This document shows, in pieces, positions 43,905 to 54,831 of a stretch of DNA of 64,000 nucleotides (position 1 is its first letter; every line of letters starts with the position of its first letter). Source of the stretch: Methanobrevibacter sp. (GTDB taxonomy: Archaea > Methanobacteriota > Methanobacteria > Methanobacteriales > Methanobacteriaceae); the NCBI GenBank assembly GCA_017434525.1, contig JAFRFD010000007.1:1-64000 (forward strand), written 5' to 3'. A program made the position numbers and the translations under genes. The notes below the pieces were generated by a model. The model did not search any database and was not told the DNA's origin. It saw nothing but the letters and a program-made list of their open reading frames with translations.

Positions 43905-46402
43905 TTGTCCTCGTGTAATCTTCCTTCAATGAAATTGCCTTTGTTAATGTAGGACTGTGAGAAATCCATAATCTGATATTTGTATTTGGTCAATTCCTCA
44001 TCATCCTTATTGTTAAGGCTTTCATTATAAATTGATAAGATTTGTGAAGTGTATTTTTCATTTGAATATCTGCAGTCAAGAATCAATGAGTCAAGGCCCA
44101 TTTCCTTTATCTGATTGATTTCCTCAATCAGACATAGGCAGTCCTTGTTTATGATGTGGCTTTGACGGTTATGGTCGAAAAATATTTTATATTTGAACTT
44201 TTTCCTTTTCTTATCTTCCAAGGTCGCATAATCAGCATCATTTGAAATGATAAAGTCCTTTCCATCATTGAGGTTTGTAAAGTCATCTTTGCTTACTATA
44301 ACTTCCAGATTTCCGTTAACAATCATTTCCAGGTCTATGTTCCTGTCATGATTTCTTTTCACCAGTTCCCTAATCTCGTCACCTGAAAGCTCTGAGGATA
44401 AAATCAATGATTTGAATCCGGATGCGTTAAGGTTTCTAACGCAGAAGCTGTTCCATACATTCAGATTATGATTTCCGTAAATCGGACAGTCGAATATTTC
44501 GCTCATCGCAGGGAAATCTCCCATCACTGAGACAATGATTCCCTCATTTTCCAGATCTTTAATTATCTCGTTGCATTTGATTGCTTCCTCTTCTGAGATG
44601 AATGATGATAAAACCCAAACGAACTCTGTTGGCGCTGCCATTAAGCTGCCCTTCTTCAGGGTTTCCTTTATGTTTTCAAAGTAATCGTCGGGATTGTTAT
44701 AGTGGCAGTTTCCATCAAAATAGATTCTTTTCAAGTCAAAGCCTGAAGTTGCTTTGATTTGGGATATGTCATCAATGAATACGGACAGTTTAGGTTTTTT
44801 ATTTTTGACTTTGCCCTTGTCCGCTTCATAATCCTCGAAAAATTTGGTCAGGTTTTTACGAACAGCTTTAACAGATTTTTTGGTTGGAGTGTAATGGTTT
44901 TGAAGCATTTCTGTTGCAGTATCCAAAATTTCCCTTCTAATCTGGTTGATTTCTCTAATCGGTATGAAAATGTCTTTTGGCATGTTGTTGAAGCGGATAT
45001 TTTCAATGTAGAATGGTGTTCCTCCGGTTTTATTGAGTTGCTGTTCTATTGTTTCTTTAGTTACGGGTTTGTTTTTTGCCTTTTCGAACTTATCTAATGT
45101 TTTATGCCTGAAATTGATCAGTTCATCATCAAGGTAAAATTCGACTTTTGTAAAGAGGTTCAGATTCTCGTCCCATGTTAGGGATAAATTAATTCCAACA
45201 TTGTTTTTGATGGTTTCCTTTTCGAACTGCTTTAGATAATCGTGAGTGGATTTGGAATAACTGATGAACACTTCGGTTCCAACCTTGACAAGACGGGTGG
45301 TGTCTATCACGATTTCGTTTTCATCCTGTTTTATTATGTTTTCCAAATAGATTCCCTTGATTTTTCCGTTGTATTTGAATGCTATTCCGTCTCCAGGCTC
45401 CAGAATAACTGGAATCTCTTTGTTTTTTATCTCGATTGTGACCTTGGTGTCTTCAATCTTTGTAATGTCTCCGATGTATAGTCCCTCATGGCCGGAATGT
45501 CCTCTGCCCATGACTTCTCCTGGTTTGTCTCCCATAATGTATCCGTTGGTGAACTGTCTGTTGAATACAAGGTGAAGGTCTTTTTTATAGTCTCCGGGAT
45601 TTCCGTCTATTAGGTTTCTGTAACTGTTTACTATGGTTCCGATATAGTCTCCAGATTTCATTCTGCCTTCCAATTTGAGGGATTTCACTCCTGCATCCGC
45701 AATTTCATCAAGATGGTTGTAGGTTGCAAGGTCATGTGTTGATAGGAGGTATCCGTTTCCTATGTTGTATCCCCTGTATTTCAGACGGTATTCTCTTCTG
45801 CAAGGCTGTGCGCATGCTCCCCTGTTGCCGCTTCTTCCGCTGTTGTATGAGGACATGTAGCATTTTCCGCTGACGCAATAGCATAGCGCTCCATGTCCGA
45901 ACGCTTCGATGTCCATGTTTATGTTTTCTTCTTTAAGTCGGGATGTGGTTTGTCTGATTTGGTCAATATTGACTTCCCTTGGAAGCACCACTCTCCTGAT
46001 ATTGTTTTTAGCAGCCCATTTGATTGAGGGGTAATTGTTCAATCCCATCTGTGTTGATGCATGAACTTCCAAATCAGGAATGAATGTCTTTAAAAGCCAA
46101 ATCAATCCGAAATCCTGTACAATCACTGCATCCACTCCAATCTGGTAGAGTTTAAACAGATACTTCATCACGTCAACGATTTCGAAATTGTTTATCAATG
46201 TGTTGACGGTAACATGGACTTTAACGCCATTTAAATGGGCATAATTGACTGCCTTTTCAATCTCTTCGATTGTGAAGTTTTTGGCATATGCCCTTGCCCC
46301 ATAATTCTGCCCGGCAATATAAACGGCATCAGCACCTGCATTGACTGCAATGACCAACACCTCATAGGAACCTGCCGGGGCCAATAATTCTTCTAAAACC
46401 AT
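43901..46402 (-). CDS. Peptidase U32 family protein (first of tandem pair)
   Basis: 833 residues, paralogous to the downstream gene over its whole length. Core blocks: ELLAPAGSYEVLVIAVNAGA, EAFGHGALCYCVSGKCYMSS and NRGACAQPCR. The Cys set for the presumed Fe-S cluster is complete. Two full-length U32 paralogues in one operon may act as a heteromer or on two RNA sites; RlhA and TrhP-like roles are known for the family in bacteria, while archaeal roles are not established. AAGGTG precedes the ATG on the minus strand. The thymidylate kinase gene diverges 82 nt upstream. Confidence 0.85.
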   Translation of the reverse strand: MVLEELLAPAGSYEVLVIAVNAGADAVYIAGQNYGARAYAKNFTIEEIEKAVNYAHLNGVKVHVTVNTLINNFEIVDVMKYLFKLYQIGVDAVIVQDFGLIWLLKTFIPDLEVHASTQMGLNNYPSIKWAAKNNIRRVVLPREVNIDQIRQTTSRLKEENINMDIEAFGHGALCYCVSGKCYMSSYNSGRSGNRGACAQPCRREYRLKYRGYNIGNGYLLSTHDLATYNHLDEIADAGVKSLKLEGRMKSGDYIGTIVNSYRNLIDGNPGDYKKDLHLVFNRQFTNGYIMGDKPGEVMGRGHSGHEGLYIGDITKIEDTKVTIEIKNKEIPVILEPGDGIAFKYNGKIKGIYLENIIKQDENEIVIDTTRLVKVGTEVFISYSKSTHDYLKQFEKETIKNNVGINLSLTWDENLNLFTKVEFYLDDELINFRHKTLDKFEKAKNKPVTKETIEQQLNKTGGTPFYIENIRFNNMPKDIFIPIREINQIRREILDTATEMLQNHYTPTKKSVKAVRKNLTKFFEDYEADKGKVKNKKPKLSVFIDDISQIKATSGFDLKRIYFDGNCHYNNPDDYFENIKETLKKGSLMAAPTEFVWVLSSFISEEEAIKCNEIIKDLENEGIIVSVMGDFPAMSEIFDCPIYGNHNLNVWNSFCVRNLNASGFKSLILSSELSGDEIRELVKRNHDRNIDLEMIVNGNLEVIVSKDDFTNLNDGKDFIISNDADYATLEDKKRKKFKYKIFFDHNRQSHIINKDCLCLIEEINQIKEMGLDSLILDCRYSNEKYTSQILSIYNESLNNKDDEELTKYKYQIMDFSQSYINKGNFIEGRLHEDK

Positions 46403-46450
46403 TTTATAAAAACACCTTGCATAGATTTATTCATTTACATTTTTGTAATT

Positions 46451-46484
46451 AATTATATATTAACATTAAAACATATTCTATCAT
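46451..46484 (+). promoter_or_regulatory. TATA box of a probably leaderless thymidylate kinase gene
   Basis: AATTATATATT (46450-46460) is centred about 28 nt before the ATG at 46485 and no ribosome binding site is present between them. In archaea transcription starts about 25 nt downstream of the TATA box, so the transcript should begin at or within a few bases of the ATG. Confidence 0.5.
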
Positions 46485-47063
46485 ATGTATATAGTTTTTG
46501 AAGGAATAGATGGTGCTGGAAAATCAACCCAAATTCAAATGCTAAAGGAATGGCTTGAGGCAAATGGGTTTAGGGCGGAAACAATGGTCGAACCGACAGA
46601 TTCTGAAGTCGGAAAGCTAATCCGCAAGATTCTGCAGCGTCCGGATGCAACAACCGAAAGGGTTCAAAAGACATTGGGACTTCTTTTTGCGGCAGACAGG
46701 ATGTTGATAATGGACAAGCTTGAAGATAAATCCAAAATATTCATTTCCGACAGATCATTTATTTCCAGTTTGGCATATCAGGAACCTGCAGAATGGATTG
46801 AGGTTTTAAACAGATATGCTAAAAAGCCAGATTTATTGATTTTGCTTGATTTGGACGTTAAAACATCAGTCGCAAGAACTTCGGGTGAGGACACATTCGA
46901 AAATGAGGAATTTTTGGCTGGCGTTAAAGAAAACTACTTAAAACTGTCTGAAAATTATACTTGTGAAATCATCGATGCCAATAATGGTGTCAATAAGGTA
47001 TCCTCAGACATTAAAAAGGCCGTAGCACCATATCTGGGAATTTGCCCGGATTGCATACAATAA
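46485..47063 (+). CDS. tmk: Thymidylate kinase
   Basis: 192 residues. It phosphorylates dTMP to dTDP for DNA synthesis. The P-loop is GIDGAGKST (7-15), followed by VEPTDSEVGKLIR, and SDRSFISSLAYQ contains the DR(Y/S) motif that binds the base and phosphates. Length and order of motifs are normal. The predicted leaderless start is described for the upstream promoter. The C-terminus carries CPDC, a small extension not needed for activity. It diverges from the U32 operon and faces the TyrRS cluster tail to tail. Confidence 0.93.
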   Translation: MYIVFEGIDGAGKSTQIQMLKEWLEANGFRAETMVEPTDSEVGKLIRKILQRPDATTERVQKTLGLLFAADRMLIMDKLEDKSKIFISDRSFISSLAYQEPAEWIEVLNRYAKKPDLLILLDLDVKTSVARTSGEDTFENEEFLAGVKENYLKLSENYTCEIIDANNGVNKVSSDIKKAVAPYLGICPDCIQ

Positions 47064-47085
47064 ATAAAAAATAAGTTAAGGAAAA

Positions 47086-47298
47086 TTAGTTTTTTCCTTC
47101 TAATTCTTCTAATCTTTCTTTAATTGCGTTAGCTAGAAATTCTCTAACTTTTACAAGTTCATCATATTCCCCAATTAACACTGGGCCGAATTCTGTTTGT
47201 TCTAGTTTAAAATCGAATTTTTCAAATGCATGAGCAAGCATAGCTTCTCCAACACCGTTTGGTATTCCCATTTGAAATTCTTCTTTTTCCTCTTGCAT
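47086..47298 (-). CDS. Small conserved-looking protein, 70 aa, downstream of tyrS
   Basis: 70 residues, mixed charge, with NGVGEAMLAHAFEKFDFKLE in the first half and a helical, highly charged end (AIKERLEELEGKN). Its ATG follows the tyrS stop codon without any gap, and the TTTTCCTCC on the plus strand (a GGAGG-type site on the minus strand) lies just before it. Cotranscription with tyrS, NMD3 and aIF2-beta suggests a link to translation. I do not recognise the family. Confidence 0.75.
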   Translation of the reverse strand: MQEEKEEFQMGIPNGVGEAMLAHAFEKFDFKLEQTEFGPVLIGEYDELVKVREFLANAIKERLEELEGKN

Positions 47299-48261
47299 TT
47301 AATTTTCCTCCATGTAATGTCTAACCGGAGCAAAGAATTCAATTAAGAAATCTTTAATTCCATTTTTCAAATCCATTGGGTGCAGGTTTCCTTCACTGAA
47401 ATCTTTAATCAATTCATCATGTGTAAGTTCAATGTCGCCACCGAATTTTTCAGGTCTTTTGATAAGTAATGTATCTTGATTTGGGAAAACGAAAGTCTCT
47501 GCAATTTCAATCATAGGATTGCCTTCAACTTCTCTTTGAGGACAGAAACTTTTCTTGATTTTTTTGCTGATTTCTTCAACGGAGTCATCCACTGCGATGT
47601 AGTTTCCTTTGCTTGAAGACATTTTGGCATCGCCGTCAAGTCCATGCAATAATGGGGTGTGGATACAGACAGGAACATTTTCACCTATTTTTTCCAGGTT
47701 TTCACGTGCCAACATTTGGATTTTTCTCTGTTCCATTCCGCCGAGTGCAACATCAACTTCTAAAGCCGCCATGTCGACGGTTTGCATGATTGGATAAATT
47801 ACGCTAGCTACCTTTGGATTGTCATCTGCACGGCTTACCTGATCCATACTTCTTCTTGCCCTTTTTAAGGTGGTCATGGTAGCTAATTGATAGACTTTGT
47901 TAGTATAATCTCTTTCTAACTGGAATGAAGATCCTAAAACAAATTCAGTTGTTTCGTCAAGTCCTAAAGCCTGGAAACATTTTTTGTTGTATTCTGCAGT
48001 TTCTGCTATTTCTTCAAGGGTTCCTTTTCCATTTAAAAACGCGTGATAGTCCGCTAAAAGGATTTTGATTTTAAAGCCTAACTTCTGCAATTGCTTTAAC
48101 TTTTGCACAGTCACTGCATGTCCTAAATGGATTTTTCCAGAAGGTTCATACCCTGTATAAGCTATAGGTTGTTCCTTTTTGAGAACTTCTTTTAATTCTT
48201 CGTTATCTATAACTTCCAAGGTTCCATTCTCGATTAACTGAATCTTTTCTTCAATGTTCAT
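47299..48261 (-). CDS. tyrS: Tyrosyl-tRNA synthetase (archaeal type)
   Basis: 320 residues, class I synthetase that charges tRNA-Tyr. The HIGH motif is HLGH in [15 protein letters not shown] (about residues 37-51) and the KMSKS motif is KMSSS. The compact length and absence of an S4-like C-terminal domain are typical of archaeal and eukaryotic TyrRS. It lies 8 nt downstream of the NMD3 gene and directly before a 70-aa gene, as part of a translation cluster. Confidence 0.94.
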   Translation of the reverse strand: MNIEEKIQLIENGTLEVIDNEELKEVLKKEQPIAYTGYEPSGKIHLGHAVTVQKLKQLQKLGFKIKILLADYHAFLNGKGTLEEIAETAEYNKKCFQALGLDETTEFVLGSSFQLERDYTNKVYQLATMTTLKRARRSMDQVSRADDNPKVASVIYPIMQTVDMAALEVDVALGGMEQRKIQMLARENLEKIGENVPVCIHTPLLHGLDGDAKMSSSKGNYIAVDDSVEEISKKIKKSFCPQREVEGNPMIEIAETFVFPNQDTLLIKRPEKFGGDIELTHDELIKDFSEGNLHPMDLKNGIKDFLIEFFAPVRHYMEEN

Positions 48262-48269
48262 TGTATCAC

Positions 48270-49313
48270 TTAACTTAATAAATAAATGTTATTGTCAATT
48301 CTAATGAGTTTCACTTCGCCGCCAACATTGTAATCAGCAAATTCCTCTTTCATATCAATATCGACTGTCGAATAGTCGATTGGGTCTAAAATCTGTATAA
48401 ACTGTGGGGATTTTGAAATGATTGTGGCGATTTCAACATCCTCTGCCTTTTTGACAAGTTCAATGCCTTCCATATTTTTCATGGGGATATTGTGTTTCTT
48501 GTGTGTTGAGATGTCTATTCCCACAAGGCTGTTTTTGCTGATGCTTTTGACTTGCATTATCTTGTCTTCATATCTGATGAAATCGTCGATTTCAAATTCT
48601 GGGATTCTGATGGAAATCCAAATCCTGTAAAGTCCTTTTCCTGTGGATTTGTCTTCACTTATCAACCTTGGAGATTCCTTTATCACTCCTCCAAACTCTT
48701 CTTTGAGGGCTTCGGCCACTTTTTTTCCTGATTTAAAAGACCCGATATAGTAGTCATATCCTTCCTTAAGTTTGGCTATTTGAGGACAATACGCCAATTT
48801 GTCTGAACTGGATTGCTTTATTAGGGTTCTTTCAACAATTTCATCGGCTTTTGTATATTCTTCAGGCTTTATTTCTCTTTTGTCCGCTCTGAATTGAACA
48901 ACGGTTTCGTAATATCCTGACTGCATTTTGCTGCATGTTGGACAAACGGTCTTTTTAATCTTAACTTGAACGTCATGGGTTTCATCTATTTGAACTCCAT
49001 GAACTTCTCCTGTAACTTCAACAAAACAGCTGGCTATTGTGCCTTTAATCTGGTCAATTTCAAGGTTGATGATTTCGTTTGAAACTTCATCGGCGATTTT
49101 TATGTTTCTCTCAAGTGCCCTGTAGATAATCTCTTCTTCGGGAATGAACTCGTCAATCCATTTTCCCTCTTCGAATTTGCTGTTGCAGTGGCTGCATATT
49201 TCCACTTCAATGTTTTTCGGCATTTCAATCATTTGAAATTCCTTTAAAAAACAGTCGATGCAGACGTCTCCAACCATTTCCTTATCTGTACTTCCGCACT
49301 CCGGACAAAACAT
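48270..49313 (-). CDS. nmd3: NMD3-family large-subunit ribosome factor
   Basis: 347 residues. The N-terminal zinc-binding region has CPECG ... CIDC, then CSHC and CPTC pairs, followed by OB-like and SH3-like segments without the eukaryotic nuclear export signals. In eukaryotes NMD3 is the adaptor that exports the 60S subunit; archaeal forms probably act in late 50S maturation or tRNA-site proofreading. Its position between aIF2-beta and TyrRS genes fits a translation role. Confidence 0.88.
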   Translation of the reverse strand: MFCPECGSTDKEMVGDVCIDCFLKEFQMIEMPKNIEVEICSHCNSKFEEGKWIDEFIPEEEIIYRALERNIKIADEVSNEIINLEIDQIKGTIASCFVEVTGEVHGVQIDETHDVQVKIKKTVCPTCSKMQSGYYETVVQFRADKREIKPEEYTKADEIVERTLIKQSSSDKLAYCPQIAKLKEGYDYYIGSFKSGKKVAEALKEEFGGVIKESPRLISEDKSTGKGLYRIWISIRIPEFEIDDFIRYEDKIMQVKSISKNSLVGIDISTHKKHNIPMKNMEGIELVKKAEDVEIATIISKSPQFIQILDPIDYSTVDIDMKEEFADYNVGGEVKLIRIDNNIYLLS

Positions 49314-49344
49314 AATATCAATAAAAATAAAATAAAAAGTAGAA

Positions 49345-49752
49345 TTATAATGATTTTAAAGGTGCTGTAGCACCGCATGCAGCACATTTAAGTAAGAATA
49401 TTCTACCTTCTCTGATAATTCTGGTATCTGGTCTGTTACATTCGTGACAAATTACGTATTTGTCTACATAATCTTCAATTCTTTCGTTGATTAGGTAATG
49501 TGTAAATTTACCTTGCAATATTGCTCTTTGACCTTCAATATTTCCTGCAGTACCTAATTCTCTCATTAAGAATTTTAATAAATGTTGAGGGTCTCTGTTC
49601 AAACCTTCTGCAACATCTTTAAAGTTTTTAATAAAGGTTCTATTACCTTGTATATCTGAATAAGCTTTAGGGATTTTGAATCTTTTATGTTCAAATACTT
49701 CAGGAGGTAATTGGTCTATTGCTCTTTCTAATAAATCTTCATATTTGTCCAT
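49345..49752 (-). CDS. Translation initiation factor aIF2 subunit beta
   Basis: 135 residues. Order: N-terminal helix, central alpha/beta domain ([20 protein letters not shown] and [20 protein letters not shown]), and a C-terminal zinc ribbon with CHEC and CAAC pairs. It belongs to the aIF2 heterotrimer that delivers initiator Met-tRNA to the small subunit. The length is normal for archaea. It lies 31 nt before the NMD3 gene on the same strand. Confidence 0.95.
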   Translation of the reverse strand: MDKYEDLLERAIDQLPPEVFEHKRFKIPKAYSDIQGNRTFIKNFKDVAEGLNRDPQHLLKFLMRELGTAGNIEGQRAILQGKFTHYLINERIEDYVDKYVICHECNRPDTRIIREGRIFLLKCAACGATAPLKSL

Positions 49753-49875
49753 TTTATCTCTCCTATAAAAATCAGTATAAGTATAATATATTAAATTTGG
49801 TCCTAATCCTTTATTAATGTATTGTTAATATGGGCTTTTTTAGAAAATTTTTAAAAAAAATAATATTTGGAAATC

Positions 49876-51876
49876 TTAAGCACGCTTAAGATATCCGGTG
49901 GCCGGGAAGTAAATTAGTCCTTTTTGATTAAGGTCTCTAACAAATGCTTCAACAGTTTCTTCACTCATGTCGAATTTATCTGCCATATTTGAGACCAATA
50001 CATTCATTGGAGCTTGGTTTCCATATTCTTGTTCAAGAATGGCGATTTCTTCCATCACTTTTTGCATTTTCTCTCTTTTTGAAGTTGGGGTTCTTCCTTC
50101 CATGACTTCGATATCGATTTCTCCGGTTTCAGGATCCACTCCCACTTCTCTAAGACATGCCAACTGCAGTTTCACCGCTTTTTCAGCATCTTCCTTATCC
50201 ACAGTGTCTTTAAGTTTGATTTTTGCACTGGCCTCTGACAAACGAATGATAGCTTCCAATTGTCTTGCAGTAATCGGAACAGGGGCCTGTTCTTCTGTGT
50301 TGCTGTTTCTTGTACTTACATAAAACTCTTTTAAAACGGTGTTTGCTTCGTCAGTTAATTTTGGATGAACGTTCTTACGTGCATAGGCAATATATTTTCT
50401 AAGCAATTCCGGTTCGATTTCATAGTCTACGGTGTTGGACTGGTGTATTTTCAAAATGTGGTCAGCCAATTTCGTATCGTTTTCAACACTAGGCTTGTCT
50501 TCGATAACAAATATCAAATCAAAACGGGAAATGATTGGTGCTGGCAAGTCAATTTGCTCTGCAAGTACTTTAAACCTGTCGAATCTTCCAAATTTAGGGT
50601 TTGCCGCTGCAAGAACTGAACATCTTGAATTTAAGGTAGCCATAATTCCCGCTTTTGCAATACTTACGGTTTGTTGTTCCAACGCTTCGTGGAGTGCAGA
50701 CCTGTCTTCAGGTCTCATTTTATCCAATTCGTCAACACATACGTTACCTTGGTCTCCAAGCACTAATGCACCTGCCTCAAGGGACCATCCTCCAAGTTCA
50801 TCCCTAACCGCCGCTGCGGTTAAACCTGCACCACTTGTACCTTTACCACTTGTGTAGATACTTCTTGGAGCAAGCCTTGAGACGTACTTCAGTATTTGGG
50901 ATTTACCAATACCTGGATCCCCTACAATTAGGATGTGGATGTCTCCTCTGAGTTTGGTTTCATCTTCAAGTTGTTTTGATGCTCCTCCGAACAATTGAAG
51001 CGCAATAGCTTCTTTTACTTGTCTGTATCCTCTGATTGAAGGAGCAGTTGATTTGATAATCTTTTCATAAATTTGAGGGTCTTTTGATAATTCCACGATT
51101 TTTTCTTCGTCCTCTTCAGAGAGTTGCAGTTCCTCAAATTCCTGTTCCAACGGTTCGATGTGGTTTACGTAAATGTAATTTTTGAATTTGCCGCTTCTCT
51201 CTTCCCTGAATGTTTTTAAGGTTCCGGTTATCCTTACCTTATCTCCGGGATTCAATTTATCCACTAAATCGTCTTCAAGAATCATCAGCATCTGTTTGGG
51301 TTCTGTTCCTCCGGACAGGTTTTCCAAAGGTTCCTGCATTCTTGCGGTTTGGGTATCGATGTATTTTGATTCTTCCTGAAGCAGTCTGAATGACCTTCCA
51401 CCACATTCGCTACATAATGAAGGTTCTATAATCCTATTTCCTGAACTCTGTTCGACCTCATGCAATCTCATACATCCTCTACATTCAAAAACACCAGTCT
51501 CAATACGAGGTCTTATCTCATCAGTTTTCCTTACAATCCCATCTGCGGCAACGAATGTTCCGATATATTTGCTTAACAAATCTTTAAGCGGGATTATATT
51601 GGATAGATTTTCAAAACGAATATTTATGTCCGCATCCTTTACAAGGGGGTCGATATTTTTAATAGCGGTTTGTGCCGCTTCAATAACATCTTCAGGTTTA
51701 TCTATCAGTAAATCAGCCAAGTCAGGATCGAACAATTCCAATGTATTATAGTCTACATTGAGTGAGCGTTCGTCAGGGTATTTTTCCAGTATTTCGAACA
51801 CGTCATCCTTATATGACGTTGCAAAAAATTCTTCGAATTTTCTAATTGATGTTTGAGATTTTGTAGTGGAATTCAT
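49876..51876 (-). CDS. mcm: MCM replicative DNA helicase
   Basis: 666 residues. N-terminal domain with a zinc-binding motif (CRGC ... CSEC, about residues 133-160) and OB fold, then the AAA+ core with Walker [10 protein letters not shown], Walker [10 protein letters not shown], an arginine finger region (SRFDLIF), and a C-terminal winged helix. It forms the hexameric replicative helicase. No intein is present. It is transcribed in the same direction as aIF2-beta, 123 nt upstream of it. Confidence 0.96.
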   Translation of the reverse strand: MNSTTKSQTSIRKFEEFFATSYKDDVFEILEKYPDERSLNVDYNTLELFDPDLADLLIDKPEDVIEAAQTAIKNIDPLVKDADINIRFENLSNIIPLKDLLSKYIGTFVAADGIVRKTDEIRPRIETGVFECRGCMRLHEVEQSSGNRIIEPSLCSECGGRSFRLLQEESKYIDTQTARMQEPLENLSGGTEPKQMLMILEDDLVDKLNPGDKVRITGTLKTFREERSGKFKNYIYVNHIEPLEQEFEELQLSEEDEEKIVELSKDPQIYEKIIKSTAPSIRGYRQVKEAIALQLFGGASKQLEDETKLRGDIHILIVGDPGIGKSQILKYVSRLAPRSIYTSGKGTSGAGLTAAAVRDELGGWSLEAGALVLGDQGNVCVDELDKMRPEDRSALHEALEQQTVSIAKAGIMATLNSRCSVLAAANPKFGRFDRFKVLAEQIDLPAPIISRFDLIFVIEDKPSVENDTKLADHILKIHQSNTVDYEIEPELLRKYIAYARKNVHPKLTDEANTVLKEFYVSTRNSNTEEQAPVPITARQLEAIIRLSEASAKIKLKDTVDKEDAEKAVKLQLACLREVGVDPETGEIDIEVMEGRTPTSKREKMQKVMEEIAILEQEYGNQAPMNVLVSNMADKFDMSEETVEAFVRDLNQKGLIYFPATGYLKRA

Positions 51877-52004
51877 TATATTTTTATTAATATTTCACAC
51901 TATAAAAAAATATTGTATGAGAGCATTTGACAAGTAAAAGATTATATACTAAAATTAATAAATTTAATAGTTACCACAAACTATTTGTTAAAAATGAGGT
52001 TATT

Positions 52005-52424
52005 ATGAGAAAATCAAGATTAAGCTTATTCAAATCCACTTCTATGCTAATTTCCGTTGTCGGAATTATCATGATAATATCAACAATCATTGTTGTTGCA
52101 TATGTGGGATACAGTATTGTTTCATCCGGAATCACCAATGAGATATCTTCCGGAACCCAATATGATGAGCTTGCAGAGCTAAAGGCATCATATTCCAATC
52201 TGTCAGTCCAGTTTGACAGTGTCAAACCTACCTATTATGCGGGCAGTGCAGATGACATTAAAACATATAATGATGCACGGATAGAACTGTCACGGGCAAA
52301 TTCCGCAATCGAAAATGTTCAAAGTGCCCTGGATGCAGGCAAGCCATCCAATGAAGTGGACAGTAGAATTGTATTTGCTAAAGAAAAATTAGAAGCAGCC
52401 AACACTGCATACAACAGTCTTTAA
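52005..52424 (+). CDS. Single-pass membrane protein with extracytoplasmic helical domain
   Basis: 139 residues from ATG 52005, chosen because GAGGT stands upstream at good spacing; an open frame upstream to 51927 has no ribosome binding site. One membrane helix at about residues 15-40 (LISVVGIIMIISTIIVVAYV) is followed by a helical region with many Ala, Ser and Asn residues that may form a coiled coil. It lies convergent to rlmE. The family is not recognised. Confidence 0.65.
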   Translation: MRKSRLSLFKSTSMLISVVGIIMIISTIIVVAYVGYSIVSSGITNEISSGTQYDELAELKASYSNLSVQFDSVKPTYYAGSADDIKTYNDARIELSRANSAIENVQSALDAGKPSNEVDSRIVFAKEKLEAANTAYNSL

Positions 52425-52429
52425 TTTTT

Positions 52430-53056
52430 CTATTTTTTTCTATTTTTTTTAGGTTTGTAGCCAAGCCCGACAACATACATTTCAGAACTTTTTTTACGGG
52501 ATGAGGCTGGTTTTGTTGTTTTAACTTGTCTGAACTTGCCCTTTAGGGAATCCAGCATTGTTTTATATTCAGGTCCTTGGAATACTTTCATGACAAGGTT
52601 TCCCTTTGGCTCCAGTATGTTTTCAGCTATTTCAATCACTGTATTTGTCAGGTCTATTGACCTTAATTGGTCGATATTTTTGATTCCGCATAGTGATGGT
52701 GATGCGTCAGACATTACAACTTTTGCTTTTCCTCCAATGAGCTCCATTATTTTTTCCTGAACTTCTGGTGTTGTAAAGTCTCCTCTGATTCCGAAGTAGT
52801 TTTCCTCCTGGAATTTCTTAAACCTGTTTAAGTCAACTCCGACCACAATTCCTTCTTCGCCAACCTTTTCAAGTGCAACCTGTGACCATCCTCCCGGAGC
52901 GGCCCCCAAATCCACGACGGTATTCCCCTGTTTTATGAGCTTAAATTTTTTGTCAAGCTGTTTAAGTTTGTATGATGCTCTTGAGCGGTAATCTTCCTGT
53001 TTCGCTTTTTTATAGTATGGATCATTATGCTTTTCTACTTGCCATCTGCTTCCCAT
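52430..53056 (-). CDS. rlmE: 23S rRNA 2'-O-methyltransferase (RlmE/FtsJ)
   Basis: 208 residues from ATG 53056. The SAM-binding motif is [15 protein letters not shown] (about 49-63). The N-terminal [14 protein letters not shown] (about 24-37) contains the catalytic lysine, and [10 protein letters not shown] and VMKVFQG supply the aspartate and second lysine of the K-D-K-E tetrad. It methylates a ribosomal RNA uridine in the A-loop. The start follows the stop codon of the upstream phosphodiesterase gene after a single base, so they share an operon. Confidence 0.93.
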   Translation of the reverse strand: MGSRWQVEKHNDPYYKKAKQEDYRSRASYKLKQLDKKFKLIKQGNTVVDLGAAPGGWSQVALEKVGEEGIVVGVDLNRFKKFQEENYFGIRGDFTTPEVQEKIMELIGGKAKVVMSDASPSLCGIKNIDQLRSIDLTNTVIEIAENILEPKGNLVMKVFQGPEYKTMLDSLKGKFRQVKTTKPASSRKKSSEMYVVGLGYKPKKNRKK

Positions 53057-53057
53057 C

Positions 53058-53588
53058 TTAATCACTCTTGAATTTGTCAAAATCTAATGCACTGCACACC
53101 GGAGCTCCAATCTTAATTATTTCAACGTCAACTTCCTTATTGTTTATTTCAAGTAACATTACAGTTCTGTCTGCAAGTCTAGGAACGATTGGGCTTCCAG
53201 GATTAATCAGTAAAACCCCATCTGTTTTCTCTATCTTTGGCTGGTGTGAGTGGCCTGAAACCAATATGTCCACATCAAGTTCCTTTGCAATATACACTAG
53301 TTGCTGTGTGTCCGCTCTCGGATAAACCTCTCCATGAACCATTCCAATTTTCAATCCTTCGGCTTCCAAGGTTTTGGCTTGTGGCAGGTCAATTCCATTG
53401 ACTCTATCCATATTTCCCTGAACTGCCATTACCGGTGCGATTGTTTCCAATTCTTCAATAACTCTTGGTGATGTCAAATCTCCTGCATGCAGAATTAGGT
53501 CAACATCTTTAAATGCATCAATGACATTTTGAGGCAGTATCTTGGCTCTATCGGGAATATGTGTATCTGAAATTAAACCGATTAACAT
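53058..53588 (-). CDS. YfcE/MJ0936-type metallophosphoesterase
   Basis: 176 residues from ATG 53588, which has AAGGAA upstream; an upstream ATG at 53636 adds residues unlike the family. Metal-binding motifs are SDTHIPDRA (D-x-H), HAGDLTS (GD), QGNMDRV (GN-D), VHGEVY and SGHSHQP. Members such as MJ0936 and YfcE hydrolyse phosphodiesters with Ni2+ or Mn2+; physiological substrates are not known. It lies upstream of rlmE and is divergent from purP. Confidence 0.9.
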   Translation of the reverse strand: MLIGLISDTHIPDRAKILPQNVIDAFKDVDLILHAGDLTSPRVIEELETIAPVMAVQGNMDRVNGIDLPQAKTLEAEGLKIGMVHGEVYPRADTQQLVYIAKELDVDILVSGHSHQPKIEKTDGVLLINPGSPIVPRLADRTVMLLEINNKEVDVEIIKIGAPVCSALDFDKFKSD

Positions 53589-53731
53589 TTTTATCGTTTC
53601 CTTGGTAATTTGTTTTAGATATTTGTTTGTTATCACTATTAATTATTTACTTCATGTGTCGAATTAAATAAAAACTATTATAAATTCATAAAAACATATA
53701 TAATATTATCATTCTTTTAGGAGAAGATATA

Positions 53732-54823
53732 ATGGGAGAAGTTAAAAAGGAAGACATTTTGAACATTTTGGCCGAATATGATAAAAATGAAATCACAATA
53801 GCCACCCTTGGAAGCCACACCTCTCTACACATTCTGCAAGGTGCTAAGGAAGAAGGGTTTAGAACAGCTATTGTTTGTGAAAAAGGAAGAGAAGTCCCAT
53901 ATCAACGTTTTGGTGTAGCTGACGAATACATCATAGTTGATGAATTTAAAGACATTGTAAATGAGGACGTTCAACAACAACTTAGGGATATGAACGCAAT
54001 TGTGGTTCCTCATGGATCTTTTGTTGCATATGCTGGACTTGATAATGTTGAAGACAAATTCAATGTCCCAATGTTTGGTAACAGGGATGTACTCAGATGG
54101 GAAGCTGAAAGAGATAAGGAAAGAGCACTTCTTGTAGAAGGTGATGTAAGGATTCCATTCAAATACGACAGTCCTTCAGAAATCGACAGGCCTGTAATGG
54201 TTAAATTCCCAGGCGCAAGAGGAGGAAGAGGTTACTTTGTAGCATCATCTACTGAAGAATTTGATGCAAAAATTGAAGCTATGAAAGCACGTGGATGGCT
54301 AGATGACAGTGATGTAGAAGCTGCACACATTGAAGAATATGTCTCAGGCTGTAACTACTGTATACACTATTTCTACTCCGCACTTGACGATAAGGTTGAA
54401 TTGATGGGTATGGATACAAGATACGAATCAAGTATTGACGGTTTTGTAAGAATGCCTGCTAAAGATCAATTGGACATTGATTTAAGCCCATCTTATGTGG
54501 TTACCGGTAACCACCCTGCTGTTATCCGTGAATCTTTACTCCCACAAGTGTTTGACATTGCTGATAAATTAACTGAAAGTGCTAAAAAATTAGTTGCTCC
54601 TGGATTAAACGGTCCATTCTGTATGCAAACATTAGTAAATGATAATTTAGAAGTAATCTGTTTTGAAATCAGTGCAAGAACTGATGGTGGAACTAACACA
54701 TTTATGGACGGTTCTCCTTACTCCTACCTGACTTATGGCAAACCAATGAGTATGGGTAGAAGAGTAGCTCTTGAAATCAAGAGGGGAATTGAAAGAGATG
54801 AATTAGATAAAATAATAACATAA
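53732..54823 (+). CDS. purP: FAICAR synthetase PurP (archaeal purine synthesis)
   Basis: 363 residues, ATP-grasp enzyme that formylates AICAR with free formate and ATP, replacing the folate-dependent PurH step in methanogens. Family blocks: ATLGSHTSLHILQGAKEEGF, GNRDVLRWEAERDK, VKFPGARGGRGYF and ARTDGGTNTFMDGSPYSYL. GGAGAA precedes the ATG, and a TATA-like box (ACATATATAATATT, 53692-53705) lies upstream. Length is normal for the family. Confidence 0.95.
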   Translation: MGEVKKEDILNILAEYDKNEITIATLGSHTSLHILQGAKEEGFRTAIVCEKGREVPYQRFGVADEYIIVDEFKDIVNEDVQQQLRDMNAIVVPHGSFVAYAGLDNVEDKFNVPMFGNRDVLRWEAERDKERALLVEGDVRIPFKYDSPSEIDRPVMVKFPGARGGRGYFVASSTEEFDAKIEAMKARGWLDDSDVEAAHIEEYVSGCNYCIHYFYSALDDKVELMGMDTRYESSIDGFVRMPAKDQLDIDLSPSYVVTGNHPAVIRESLLPQVFDIADKLTESAKKLVAPGLNGPFCMQTLVNDNLEVICFEISARTDGGTNTFMDGSPYSYLTYGKPMSMGRRVALEIKRGIERDELDKIIT

Positions 54824-54831
54824 TTTTGTTA

